The notes beneath the pieces are model-generated. The model did no database searches. It was not told the DNA's origin and was given only the letters and a program-made list of their open reading frames with translations. This document shows positions 36,347 through 47,124 of a DNA stretch of 64,000 nt, in pieces. Made by a program: the position numbers and the translations under genes. The number at the start of each line of letters is the position of its first letter. Position 1 is the stretch's first letter. The DNA lies in NCBI RefSeq assembly GCF_028389875.1, contig NC_084670.1:38467333-38531332 (forward strand). The letters run 5' to 3'. Source of the stretch: Rhea pennata. Taxonomy: Eukaryota > Chordata > Aves > Rheiformes > Rheidae.

Positions 36347-36941
36347 TACTCTTCAGTAGCAAGCATTTTATCATGAGATACTTACAAACAGGCCAACAAA
36401 ATGGTAATCTCGAGAAGGACCACTCCAATGCTTCTCCCGATTCTCTGCATGATGAGAGAGAGTCGGCAGGCACAATCTTTGTGGGCGTCCCCGAGGAGGC
36501 AAAGTGGTCCTCTGCTGTGTAGCAGCCTCTCTCTCCTTCGGAAAAAAATCAAGTATTTATGATTATTTGCGGTAGGCAGGAGTCCTGGCACATCGGGCCA
36601 ACAAATGCAGGGAGTCTAGCCCAACTCCGCCCCAGTCGCATAACTGGGCTATCATACTGCACGCGTGTGCAGACTTATTTCGGGCGCCACACTTGACTCT
36701 GGGGGTCGCTACTTCACTACTCTTCAACTTCTGACCTTCATGTTGACTGCTTCTCATGGTTATTCTGTGGCTGGAAGCCACACAATCCGTATGTAACCAA
36801 CTGCTGTTCTTTCTCACAGATTTCCAAGACCTTGTTAGTTAGGTATTTGTATGTCGCTTAACACAGCGGTATTGTTCTAGGCTCTAAAACGTTACAACAC
36901 AGACCATTCCCGTCAAGTCTCACGTAGTACGGATACAAGCA
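36256..36941 (-). mobile_element. Retroviral LTR, family B, copy 1 (minus strand)
   Basis: The boundaries are inferred by comparison with the copy at 45738-46455, with which it aligns throughout. On the minus strand it starts TG near 36941 (TGCTTGTATCCG), ends CA at 36256 (AACTAGAACA), and is followed by a primer-site-like sequence, so it is the 5' LTR of a minus-strand provirus. The polyadenylation hexamer of copy 2 is degraded here to GATAAA near 36370. A long (CA)n tract lies in its U5 part. The internal provirus is gone apart from about 60 bp. Confidence 0.75.
36303..36345. repeat. (CA)n microsatellite inside LTR
   Basis: About 21 CA dinucleotides, at the same place where LTR copy 2 has only about nine (45793-45809). 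It is an expansion of a short pre-existing LTR repeat. Confidence 0.95.
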
Positions 36942-37079
36942 CCTACAAATTGACAGCAGGATGCCACTTCCATTTCTAGGGCCAACGTTGAGAGATCAGC
37001 CCAGGCAGCAGCTGCACTGCAAAGGCTTTCTGACACTGACAGAGCAACTCAGCACTGCAACACCCCTCCACATAATGCC

Positions 37080-39530
37080 AGACCTCTGCTGTGCCAGCTG
37101 TGGCACCGTCTCTGCCCCACACAGCTGCTCTCTTTGGGCAGAGCAGGCTGCTGCTTCCCACCTCCATGCCCTCAGGAACCTCCAGCTAGGAAGGTGGTGA
37201 GGGGAGGGCATGTGGATTTTCTTTAGGAATACAGAAGCTGCAGATACAACATAGAGTCCTGAAGGCCCCCTGAGCCCAAAGTACCTTCGGTTCCTTTCCT
37301 TTCCTTACTTGGACATGGAGCCCTTGTGAAGGGAAAAAGGATTCAGAGGCTTTGAAATGAGGCCCAAACAAAGAGACAGCCCCAGGCTGGAGGACGGCTG
37401 AAATGCCAGCTCTCCTGGCTGCAAAGCCTTTGCAGCAGGAGTCTGGGCTCCACAGCTGGGTTCACACAGCACTGATGGGCTGGTGCCATGGACAACGTGA
37501 CCTCGGGCACATCTTCAGCCCTCATAGAGCCAGGAGCCTAAGAACTGTGACAGTCCCCAGGTCACCCATGGAAGCCAAGTGCATTCATCGAACCCCTCGC
37601 ATCGATACGTAGTCTCATCACATTCACTTGCAGGTACTTTCACAGAGGCTCATGATGGTGGCAAAGATGCTGACAGGTACAGGGACACACCCTGGCATCC
37701 TGCCTCCATCCTCAGTGGCTCGAGGACCGCATTGGGAGCCTCTACTATTGGAGCAACCTAGAAAGAGAGAAAGAATCGGCGCGTTACTGTCAGTCCTGCT
37801 ATCCTTCCATAGTCGCAACAGCCAGGGGCAAATGTCTCTCCTCTGTGAGAGCACAGCCAGCAGGGCCACTGACATGTTCTATCCACCTTTATGTCACTGG
37901 TGAGACTGTGTCTGTATACTGGGTCCGTCTGGGCTCTCCAATTCTGCAAAGGCACAAGCACACAGCAGGGAGTCCAGCACAGGCATACCAAGGCTTCAAG
38001 AACAGAGGGGACATAATGCACGCCAAACAGCTGGGAGGCGAGCAGTGGGATATATGTGCTCACCACCACTGCCTGGACTCCAGCTACTCCGAGCAATGCA
38101 GCTAGAGCTAAGTGGGGCTCCTCACCACCACCCAAAGCACAGGCAAAATCCAGTCCCTTGCCAGGGTCAGCAGGGTCAGCACCTAACCACACCACACTTA
38201 GCACACCGATGGCTACACGTGGCTGCTTCCTTATCTCCCTGCTGCAGCACAGAAAGGTCACACTGCAGCACGATGGTGGGGTAACTTGCAGAGACTGCAC
38301 CTGGAAGGAAGAGAGACCTGGGCTGCACATCCCTTGCAGGGCACTTTTGCCTTGCTGCTCCCATTGAAATGCACTCCTCCAAACAGATCTCCTACAGGAA
38401 GGACTCAGCCCCTTAACAGTCAGCTCCCAAGAACTCACCTGCCTTTCTCCAAAGACCACAACACCACAAGGCCTTCACTCCTTCAAAGGGATTCCAGCAG
38501 GCTAAGGCCCAGTCAGAAAAGCGCATCTCCCACAACGTCCGCTCCTCTCAGCGAACACTGCTGCAGACCAAAGCTCTTATGAGCAAGAGGAAATGAGAGG
38601 AAAGGAGGGAAAACGCAGGCTTGGTTCGCATCCCGGAGCATGGAGAAACATTCCCTGGCCTTCAGGAAAAATCCATGCTGCAGATCCTGGGAATCGCTTG
38701 GCAACCCCAAGGCCTGAACCTCAGTGCATCAAAGGCAGCAGGCTGCCAGCAACTCTGGCCCATGACACCAGGGCAGCCTAGGCCCAGCCAGCATATTCAC
38801 ACCCTCACCTTGCAGCACTCCCCAGCTCCCCACTCTGGCAGCATTCCTCATGCATAGCACCACCCTCTCCAGCTATCTCCTCCCATGATGAGCACCAAAA
38901 CACTGGGACCACCACCTGGACCCACCACACGGCACCCCTGCACTGTGACACCATGCCCACACCACTGCTCACCTCACAGAGGGTTGCAGCAAACACGCAC
39001 CTCTGCATCAGCAACACACAGGGCACCCCAAGTGCTCCACAACACAGAAAGCCCAGCTCTCCAACTCTTCAGTTCCCTTCTAGTCCTCCAAGGCTTTGCA
39101 ACAATCACTGCCTCTCAGCATCTGCTCACAGTCCTATACCTGGTCACTTCCCATCTCCAGGAAGCAGAGGAGTGCTCTCACAAGGACTGATCAGGCCACC
39201 TCTTGCCAATCCTTTGTGCCTCAACTTCCCTGAACAAGAAATCTCTTTCAAAATGTTGCCCTGTTTCAGGGTGACATTCCTTTTGTCTCCTCCAACAGAC
39301 TTTGCAACTATTCTCCACTGGCTGCATACTCGGACAGAAAAGCACCAATGTCTAATGTATTACAGTTCCAAATGTGTCATAAAAGCAGGTGGACACCTGA
39401 AAGACATTTAGACCTTGCAGGAACATCTCATAAGCTCCTTGCTGTTTCCACAGGGGGAATTTCTAAAGCACACACAGACAATGGGGAGAAGAGATTACTA
39501 ACACCACTGCTTACACCAGCATCAGATTGA
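37080..39530. repeat. Diverged segmental duplication, copy B (partner 6180-8880)
   Basis: Colinear with 6180-8880 as described for copy A. On the minus strand this copy has a 233-codon open frame (37758-38459) without known domain and with two hydrophobic stretches. Just downstream, a TTTCTTTCTAG-like acceptor-like site near 37757 precedes an exon-like stretch whose frame contains GGRMPGCV and ends with a stop near 37630. The same acceptor and the GGRMPGC motif occur in copy A. Preservation of the motif suggests ancestral coding sequence. Cysteine pairs (APGCCDY, PGC) might suit an extracellular domain, but I do not recognise the family. Confidence 0.7.
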
Positions 39531-39659
39531 TTTAGCAGCCTCAAAACTCTGTCTGGACTCCCCAGCTGACCGGGAGCAGCCTGCAAGCTTCTACTCAGCA
39601 ACAAGTGGAAAGTCAAACTCCATGTCCATATTCACCAGAGAACAACATCCACATTTTTC

Positions 39660-40350
39660 ATGTAGTAGTACTGACACAGGATGATGGAGCGGAACCGAAT
39701 TTGTGTCAGACAATGTGGAACATCTACTTCTGCTTGACTGAATAGTTACATTTACATATTGCTGTAGAGCTCTGCAGCGGTCAGTCCCTCCTCTGGGCAC
39801 ACGCAACAAACCCAGAAGTCACCTCACCACCACCATCCAGTGTCTTCTCCTGATCTATCACCTGCTCAGAGAAATGACCTCACAAGTGCAAACTCCCAAT
39901 ACATGCCTGCACCTGCTATGGGCTTCAGAGACATACATTTCCTCAAAATAACTTCCCCAGCCATGAACCGCTGCTGCCCGAGCAGGTACTTGGACAAAAG
40001 AGACCTCACACTCAACGCCCATGCCTAACATGCACTCTGAGAAGAAGAGATTACTAGCACCATTGCGATGACAGAGTAGACTAGAATTTGGTCAGATGAT
40101 GGGGGACATCTACTTCTGCTTGATTATTTGTTTCCTTTCTCTGCTGCTATAGAGCTCTGCAGGGGTCAATCCCTACTATGGGCACACGCAACAAACCCAG
40201 GAGTCACCTCACCACCACCATCCAGGCCATGAGGCTTCTCCTGACCTGTCAGCTGCTCACAACTGCAAACCCCCAACACATGCCTGCTGATGGCCTATGG
40301 GCTTCAGAGACACCAGTTGCCTCAACATAACTTCCCCAGCCATGAGCCAC
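39660..40350. repeat. Tandem duplication of ~300-bp segments
   Basis: The segment 39660-39985 and the segment 40065-40350 align: CATCTACTTCTGCTTGA, GAGCTCTGCAG, GGGCACACGCAACAAACCCA, GTCACCTCACCACCACCATC and ATAACTTCCCCAGCCATGA occur in the same order in both, about 390 bp apart. The second copy ends in a short CA repeat near 40350. No coding content is apparent. Confidence 0.8.
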
Positions 40351-40374
40351 ACACACACACACACGACTTTGCTA

Positions 40375-41480
40375 GCCAGAAAGTCCTACAATGCCACAGC
40401 TGTGCAGCTCTGATGCTCTGGACAAGTCCACAAGAGAGTCAAATACCACCGCCCATGATGCAAAGGTGCCAGCAAAGGCAGGAGAGCTGATGCCAAAGCA
40501 GCCAGCCATGGAAGACCCCAAGCTGTGGCTGTACAGGGAAGGGAACCCTGAAAGGGCGCCAGTAAGATGTAAAACAAGAGCGGTCCCAGAAGAGGAGAGC
40601 CGACAAGGCCTCGATGACGACCGCGGAAACGATCGGCTGCAAACGACCGGGACGCAAAGTCGGAAGAGCGGCTGGCGAGGCCGCGACGACGGCCTACGAG
40701 ATGATCGGCCACGACGCGAAGCCGGAGCGACAGACCGCCCCTTTTAGCTGGCCGCGCAGAATGAGACACGATCCCTTGGCAGGATGCTGATGAGTCACAC
40801 CAGGCAAAAGACAACGGATGCCGATCGCTCTACTGCTGCACAGTGTGGGCCGTGCTCCCTGAGCGCAAAGAACAAGATCGACATCAAGACCTGAGAAAAG
40901 AGTATCACAGCTACACACAACACACAGACACAAGCTGCAGCTGCCCTGCCTAGCGCACCCTCGCTTTCTCCCGTACACCCTCTGCTGCACTCGCCTCACA
41001 CAGGAATCACCAGAAGAACCCTCCGCACTACACTGAATGTCAGTGTGCACATATACACCCCACATGCACTCTTTGCCCCTCAACTTAGCTTTTGGAGTGC
41101 TGCGAGTCGCCATCTGTCCTCAGGAGTCAGCCTCGATAACGGCCGCATCCTCTCCGACCTTCCTTCGGTCGCCACGTTTGCCTTCGTCGCTCGCCGAACC
41201 GGAGCGCCAGCGGTCACCCCCGTGCCGGTCAGCTCTGCTCTCTTCTGCGACGGCACCCTCCCCGAAACCATTACAACTGATCTGCTCACCTGCACCGCAC
41301 CGATTCCACGCTCCATTGTGGCTGTGAGAACACCCACGGCACCTGGAAAAACCGAGACAACAAAAGTACTCTTCTGCTAGGTGGCATCAATTTAGCCCTA
41401 GAACCAACACACCATTATACTCACCCATTCTACCTCACCTCAAACACTCAAACGTTCCTGGAAAAAGCCCACACGGTATC
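40375..41480 (-). repeat. Duplicated GC-rich block, copy A, with exon-like pieces
   Basis: Aligns with 42265-43340 over its whole length, for example CAGACCGCCCC near 40731 against 42560 and CCTCAACTTAGCTTTTGGAG near 41079 against 42927. CpG density is high in parts (40590-40740 and 41100-41290). On the minus strand an exon-like piece at 41290-41342 is bordered by a CCAG acceptor and a GTGAGC donor. It keeps the LTAT.E...GIG reading seen as ITAE.....GIG in copy B. A second frame shared by both copies contains GDRR and TPKAKLRG, but here it is interrupted by a stop near 41122. This is a duplicated gene fragment of unknown identity, probably decaying in this copy. Confidence 0.6.
41290..41342 (-). 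other. Candidate exon, copy A (53 nt)
   Basis: On the minus strand the piece is preceded by TTTTTCCAG and followed by GTGAGCAG, both good splice-site matches. Its paralogue at 43136-43191 has an acceptor TTTTCCAG and a donor GTAAGT. The two differ by exactly 3 nt in length, and the shared frame contains LTAT and GIG. Conservation of both borders and of phase suggests a real exon. The protein family is not recognised. Confidence 0.4.
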
Positions 41481-41529
41481 TCAAAAAGAAGAGAAAAAAA
41501 GAAATTACTGACCAGCAGCCTGGCATTAC

Positions 41530-41621
41530 CCGACCGGACAGGGGAACTCCAGCCTGACAAGTGCCCCTTCTCATCTGCTCAGCCTTCTTGTTGCCGCTCA
41601 CGTTCTCCTCTCCGCAACGTC
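41530..41621 (-). other. Candidate exon (92 nt) between the duplicated blocks
   Basis: On the minus strand two tandem TTTTGCAG acceptors nine bases apart precede GACGTTGCGGAG, and the piece ends at CCGGTCGG before GTAATG. One frame is open throughout (RCGEENVSGNKKAEQM...). This is supported only by splice-site fit and an open frame, so it is weak. Confidence 0.25.
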
Positions 41622-41715
41622 CTGCAAAACCTGCAAAACCAGAGAAAAGACTAGACCTGGAGGTGATGCCAAAAACCACACCCCATCCACAACCATACCT
41701 CACGATAATGCTTAC

Positions 41716-41778
41716 CTGCTCCACTCGCCCATCTTGACCACCAGGCTACAGGTTGCCATGCCGAGGCATGCCACACAC
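41716..41778 (-). other. Candidate exon (63 nt) between the duplicated blocks
   Basis: On the minus strand an acceptor TGATTTTACAG precedes GTGTGTGGCATG, and the piece ends GTGGAGCAG before a strong donor GTAAGC. One frame is open across all 63 nt. It lies between the 92-nt candidate and a further open stretch ending at 41926 with acceptor GCTTGTAG. It has no recognisable product. Confidence 0.25.
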
Positions 41779-43135
41779 CTGTAAAATCAGAACAGCGGCA
41801 GGCAACAGGAACAGCGCTGACAAGTCAACAGCTCTATACTACGCTCCGCTTCCTCTCTCAGAATGACGCTCGCCTCGTCACGCTCCTCCCAGGTGAGAAG
41901 GACCCGCACTGCACATTGTTCCACACCTACAAGCACAAAGCAAAAATTAACAAGGGAACCGTTGACCACACCGCTCTCCTTCCAAAAACAAAAACAACTC
42001 TAGATCATCTTCTTATAGCACAAACCTTTCTTCCTCCATCTCTCTTCAGCCCACTGGGAAAGCCACTGCATATCTGCCAAAAATCAAAGCAGAGCACAAG
42101 GAGGCTGATCAATCGCCGCTCCGGTCCATCACCGGCACACTCTGCACACTACTGTTGCTAACACCCACAGGCAAGGCAGCTCCAGCACGAAACAGACAGA
42201 TAAGAAATGTTAGACAAACATTCAGAAAAGCCCTACACAAAAAGAACTACTTCCACACATAAGATGCTGTGGGTTAGAAAGCTCTACAATATCACAACCG
42301 CGCAGCTCTGATGCGCTGCACAAGACCGGAAAAGAACCAAGTGCCACCACTTCTGATGGCGAGAGCTCCGGCAAAGCCAGAAAGATCAACGCGAGACAGG
42401 CCAGCGAGAAAGATCTGATGTGGCGACGACGCAGGGAACAAAACCCTGAAAGGAAGCCACAGAGATGCAAAACAAGAGCGGCCGATGATGCCTTGACGAC
42501 GGCAAAGATGGTTGGCTGCAAATGGCTACGACGCAAAGCCGGAGTGACAGACCGCTTCTTTTAGCTGGCCACACGGAATAAGAGGCGATCTGTCACCATG
42601 ATGCCGATGAGTGATGCCACGCAAAAGACAATGGATGCCTACCACGCTACTGCTGCACAATGTGGATCATGCTCCTTGAGCGCAAAGGACAAAAGTGACA
42701 TCAAGACCTGAGCAAAAGGTAGCAGAGCTAAAACACACAACACAGACTACACAGGAACATGGACACAGGCTGGAGCTGCCCTGCCTAGCTCACTCTCGCT
42801 TCCTCCCATCCACCCTCCGCTGCACCTGCCTCACACACAGCACTCACCAGAAGAGCCCTCCACACTGCACTGAATGTCAGCAGGCAAACACACACAGCCA
42901 AGACACCCTAAATGGCTCTTCGCCCCTCAACTTAGCTTTTGGAGTTCTCAGGGTCACTATCTGTACTGAAGACACATCTGCAATGGCAGCCGCACGCTCT
43001 CCGATCTCCCTTCGGTCACCACATTCACCTTCATCACCTGCCAATTGGAACACGAGCAGTCACCCCCGTGCCAGCTGGCTCCGGCCTCGTCCGCAAGAGC
43101 TTCCTCTGCCAAAGCACTGTGTGTGCACCACTTAC

Positions 43136-43191
43136 CTGTGCCACGCCGATTCCAAGCTCCCACAACTTCTCTGCGGTGATGTCCACGGTAC
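43136..43191 (-). other. Candidate exon, copy B (56 nt)
   Basis: On the minus strand it is bordered by TTTTCCAG and GTAAGTGG, the latter a near-perfect donor. The shared frame reads TVDITAEKLWELGIGVAQ. This is the more convincing of the two paralogous copies because the frame is open with a balanced residue composition. Family unknown. Confidence 0.45.
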
Positions 43192-43274
43192 CTGGAAAAC
43201 CAATGCAACAAACTTACTGTGCTGCCAGGCAGTGCTGACCAGCTCTGGAACAACTGAAACACCGGTACCATCAC

Positions 43275-43329
43275 CTGTTCTGCCTCACTGGAAACCCTCA
43301 GCCGTTTCTCAGGAAGGGCGGCATGGTAC
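43275..43329 (-). other. Candidate exon, copy B (55 nt)
   Basis: On the minus strand an acceptor TGTTTCTTCAG precedes GTACCATGCC, and the piece ends GGCAGAACAG before GTGATG. One phase is open (YHAALPEKRLRVSSEAEQ). In the phase implied by the upstream candidate first exon it meets a TGA, so the chain is not proven. Confidence 0.35.
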
Positions 43330-43529
43330 CTGAAGAAACAAAGCGGGCAGCCCCTAAAGCCAGAGTAAGGGTCAGAAGCAGAGCCACAAAACAGTACGCG
43401 GCAGTGCATTCGGGGGCACAAATACAAGAAAGGAGCTGGAAGGCAACACTACAAACTGCTTGCTGCTCGTCCAGGAAAGTCCAGCAGTTTCTTCCTGCTC
43501 GGCCCTAATGCTTGGGCAGGAAAAGAGGG

Positions 43530-44039
43530 GAGCTGATTAGCTGTATGTAGGTTGATTTTTGAGCTCTTGAAGCACATATGCTTACTTATGCTGGGGTTGT
43601 GTTTCCAATGACATGACTACATTTCTCATCATACCGCAGTGGTAGGGAGGGAGGGTGCTTCCTTCTCACTTCATATAAAGTCTACATTCTTCTACAAGTC
43701 TACATACTACAAAAATCTCAAACAGTATCTCCCTGACAGGGCTGACAATATTTCTGAGGAGCAGCAAAACATCCATCAAGTCCAGCAAGTAAGCCGTCAG
43801 ACTAGCTGATGAGAGCAACAGCTCACATGCATCTGAATTACTGGAGATGCTAGACAACACACCACCACCTAGGCTGTGAAAGAAGGAGAAAATGCTTTTT
43901 GAGAACCTCTGCTGTCTCCTTTTGTTCGCAGTCTGAAAGAGGAGCAAACAATTTCTAAGGTCTCATCATCTGGGAAGACCCTTCCACAATAAACACAGAA
44001 ATGCCAGAACCCAATAATGACACTTAACAGAAGATATAC
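43530..44039. other. Putative intron, nothing recognised
   Basis: AT-richer sequence without a repeat or domain I can name. If the minus-strand unit is real, this would be its first intron, starting at the GTATAT donor at 44039. Confidence 0.3.
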
Positions 44040-44150
44040 CTGGACACCTGGAAGTCCTTTTCCACCGCTGAACATGCCATAACGAAACACCGACCGGAGA
44101 GAAAAAAGGCAGGGTACGAGCAGTTTTCTGTCGTACTTGCGTCTCTGCAT
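44040..44150 (-). CDS. Candidate first coding exon of a minus-strand gene, unknown
   Basis: On the minus strand an ATG at 44150 opens 37 codons (MQRRKYDRKLLVPCL ... GLPGVQ) ending at a donor-like GTATAT. Upstream, between about 44160 and 44260, the minus strand has CCTGCAAAAATTTATTGCTC, an AT-rich stretch that could act as a weak TATA element. The reading is basic at the start and then hydrophobic, compatible with a targeting segment, but this is only inference. Joining it directly to the next good exon at 43275-43329 gives a stop, so an exon may be missing or the unit may be a pseudogene. No family recognised. Confidence 0.25.
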
Positions 44151-44269
44151 TCAGCCGTCCCGTTGCTCTTATGTTAAGGCATGACCCTTGCTACTCTAAA
44201 TAGAGCAATAAATTTTTGCAGGCAGTCTTATTTCCTCAAATGCTGCTCTTTACAGCATTTGTTATCTTA

Positions 44270-44879
44270 AGGCAATTCCAGAGCATTACTCTTGTGAGAG
44301 CACAAAGCCAGAATGATCTCCCTGAGCTGAGAGCCTGCCTTTATGTAACTCTAGTCCTGCCCACTGCCCTACCCACAAGCACTTGGAAGGGGAGGAGCAA
44401 AGCAGTGGAAGCCATAAATACATAGGGCTGGGGAGGAGGAGGTCTTTCTCTTCTGCTCAGACTGCAAACTGAGAAAAGGATCAACAGACCTTTTTGATGA
44501 AAAGCGTTATCTACTCTGCTACTGAGACTTCATCTACTATTTCCATGATACCAGGAGGTATGTTGTTAAACTTCTTTTTACTCTAACTAGCACGAGCCTT
44601 TGCATTCAAAACTAGAAACCAGTTCTGCTTATGCTTTGGAAGAAAATGACAACATTCCACGTAACCTTTAAAGGGAACATTATACCACAGTCGATTGGTT
44701 CAGACCTGCATACAGTTCAGCTCTTCGGGCAGGACACCATTTCCTGTAGGGCAAACTGAGATACCAAAATAAACTCTTGGAACAAACCTGCTTCTGTAGG
44801 GTGACTACTTCCCAAGAGGGGTGTTTCCTGTGTAGTACCTAGAGTAATTAAGAAAATGCAGTTGCTAGGTGGAATAGGT
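44270..44879. other. No recognisable genes
   Basis: AT-richer sequence with an AATAAA near 44769 on the plus strand. No coding or repeat structure could be supported. Confidence 0.35.
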
Positions 44880-45737
44880 AGGTCCCCAGGGGAATACTAG
44901 CTCTGTATCTCAAAGTGGAGGACTCACAGAAGACAAGAAAGGTACTAAGAGGGCTGCAGAACCAACACAGCACTTTGGGGCACAACAAAGGCTTCAAAAG
45001 GGGTGTCTGAAGGGACTGGGGGAGCCCTACAAGGGTGAAAAGGCCAAAACATAGCTTGGGCACAAAAAGAAAGCTGAAATAATAGTCCAGACTAAAATAA
45101 AGGGGTTCCTAAGGGCTCTGCAGGGCCAACAGAGGTGCATGTGACACAGTAAAGCTCTGAAGAGGAGTCCAGAGCACATTAGACATCTCTTATAGATACT
45201 AGAGAACAACTAAAAAAACACCAAAAAAGACCAACCAAGGCCACCTAAAGGATTCAGAGGAAAAAAGGGGGCTTAGGCAGCTGAATGAAAAAAAAAAAAA
45301 AAAAAAAGATTAGGGCATAAGAAAAAGCTCAGAAACAGTTTGGAGAACACTGCAGAAATCCTAAAGAAGCTAGAGTGCCAAAAGACAGCTCTAGGGATGA
45401 AGGAAGGCCAAAAGACTCCACAAAGCACTAGAGAGGTCCTAACCTCTCTGCATGGCTAAAAAATGACTCTGGTGCACAGGAAAGATAGCTGGAGGGCTCC
45501 TGAGGAGACTAGACAGTTCCTAAGGTGGCTGGAGGGCCAGAGAGAATCTCTGGAGCACAATAAGCACCCCAGCACATGTTCACAGCAGACCAGACAGCTT
45601 GTAAAGAGACTGACTAGCCAAAAATTAACAACTAGCTAGCGAGAGTTCTTTAGAGGTGCTCCAAGGGGACAGGAAACGTTTTTGTGGGATCTGTAGGGCT
45701 AAAGGCCTCAGGAGGCCATTTTGGGCAACTAGACAGC
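44880..45737. repeat. Degenerate minisatellite, left part
   Basis: Loosely repeated words such as AGGGCTGCAGAACCAACA, GGAGGGCCAGAGAGAATCTC, CTCTGGGGCACAA and AGAGGTCCTAA recur every 40-60 bp. The purine-rich plus strand and the same vocabulary continue at 46456-47738, so the two parts formed one array before retroviral insertion. A 20-base A run lies at 45288-45307. Confidence 0.6.
45288..45307. repeat. Poly-A tract of 20 bases
   Basis: An uninterrupted A run inside the purine-rich minisatellite. Confidence 0.9.
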
Positions 45738-46455
45738 TGTTCTAGTTAGATTCCTGGGGGCCAAACATCCGGTTTGGCCAGCCAGCACAAACTCACACAC
45801 ACACACACAAACACTCTTCAGCAGCAAGCAGTTTATTAGTAGATGCTTACGAACAGACCGACTCGATGGTTATTTGAGAAGGACCACCTCAATGCTTGTC
45901 CCGATCGTCTGCATGGTGAGAGGGAGAGTCGGGAGGCACAATCTTTTTGGGCGTCCCCGAGGAGGCAACGTGGTCCTCTGTTGTGTAGCAGCCTCACCCT
46001 CCTTCGGAAAACTCCGGCATTTATGATTACTTGCGGTAGAGGGGAGTACCGGCACCTGGGGCCAGCAAGTGCAAGGAGTCTAGCCCAGCTCCGTCCCGGT
46101 TGCATAACCGGGCTATGATACTGCACATGCGTGCAGACTTATTTTGGGGGCCACATTTGACTTTGGGGGTCGCTATTTCACTACTCTTCAGCTTCTGACC
46201 TTCATGTTGACTGCTTCTCATGGTGATTCTGTGGCTGGAAGCCACAGAATCTATATGTGACGAACCGCTGTTCTTTCTCAGAGATTTCCATGACCTTGTT
46301 AGTTACTTGTTTGTATCCCACTTAACACAGCGGTATTGTTCTAGGCACTAAAAAGTTACAGTGCTAGACTATTCTCACCAAATAGCAGGTGGTATGGATA
46401 CAAAAGTTGCAACACGGACCATTCCCATCAAGTATCACGTAGTTCGGATACAACA
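45738..46455 (-). mobile_element. Solo LTR, family B, copy 2 (minus strand)
   Basis: On the minus strand it begins TGTTGTATCCGAAC at 46455 and ends AACTAGAACA at 45738, giving TG...CA ends and 718 bp. A TATA-like CATAAAT lies near 46020 and a canonical AATAAA at 45837-45832, followed by CTGCTTGCTGCTGAAGAG, the presumed R/U5. It aligns over its length with 36256-36941. A partial tandem duplication of about 48 bp near its 5' end (46365-46450) is absent from copy 1. No provirus body or primer site adjoins it, so it is a solo LTR. Clear target duplications were not found. Confidence 0.75.
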
Positions 46456-47124
46456 CCGCTTAAGCAGTTTCGAGGGCCAGAACACAGCTGTGGAGCGTGA
46501 AAAAGACCTTTCAAAGGGTTTCCAGGGCAGCAGCATGGTGCTAAGGGGGAGGGTGTCTAGGTAGACAGCACAGGTCTGTGGGTGGAAAACAAAAGGCCAA
46601 AAGAGGAGGCCAAACCAAAGCAGCGGGCTCCTAAAGGGGCTGGACTGCAAAGAGGGCTCCAGGGCAGTACGAGCACTCCAGAGGGATTCTGAAGGGACTA
46701 CAAGATCCTAAGGAAGGGGAGGAGGGCCAGACAACAGCTCTGGCAAACGACAAAGGGAAACAACTAGTCTAAAGTGTACAACAAAATTTCAAAAGGAGCC
46801 TATGGAGGCAAACAAATGACTGGGGAATAAAGAAGAAACCTGCAGGGGGTGTCAGAAAATTTAATGCATTATAAGGGGATTCCAGAGGGCCAGAGGACAC
46901 GTAAAGACAAGGAAAGTGGAGTCATCCAGAGCAAGTTACAGCTGCTAAACAGTCTACATGGCAAAAAGAATGACTCCGGGGAACAAGGAAAACAGCTACA
47001 GGACTTCCTAGGAGACTAGAGAGTTCCTAGGTGTCCAGGTGGGGTTGGGGGGGGAATTCTGAGGCACACAAAAGGCTGAAAGGGTAGTGCAGAGTGCACT
47101 AGAGCAGTGCTAAGGGGTCTGGAG
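46456..47124. repeat. Degenerate minisatellite, right part
   Basis: Continuation of the purine-rich array with words like AGGGGCTGGACTGCAAAGAG, CTCCAGAGGGATTCTGAAGG, GGGCCAGACAACAGCTCTGG and GAGAGTTCCTAGG, recurring at 40-60 bp. It is resumed between the solo LTR and the provirus at 47498-47738. Confidence 0.6.

Larger units (their letters stand above)
42265..43340 (-). repeat. Duplicated GC-rich block, copy B, with exon-like pieces
   Basis: Partner of 40375-41480, offset by about 1.85-1.89 kb. On the minus strand the candidate exons 43275-43329 and 43136-43191 both have good acceptor and donor sites. Further downstream the shared frame with GDRR and TPKAKLRG is open in this copy. CpG is lower than in copy A, as expected if methylation decay acted longer here. 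Together with the pieces at 41.5-41.9 kb this outlines a minus-strand transcription unit of unknown identity, partly duplicated in tandem. Confidence 0.6.

Noticed and set aside
36963-37080. Extension of LTR family B further right than 36941
   Set aside because: Similarity to the second LTR copy ends near the GGATACAA motif; beyond it the two flanks are unrelated.
37758-38459. 233-codon minus-strand ORF as an intact single-exon membrane protein
   Set aside because: It reads through an apparent acceptor region and its frame is not kept in the paralogous block. At best it contains exons of a spliced gene.
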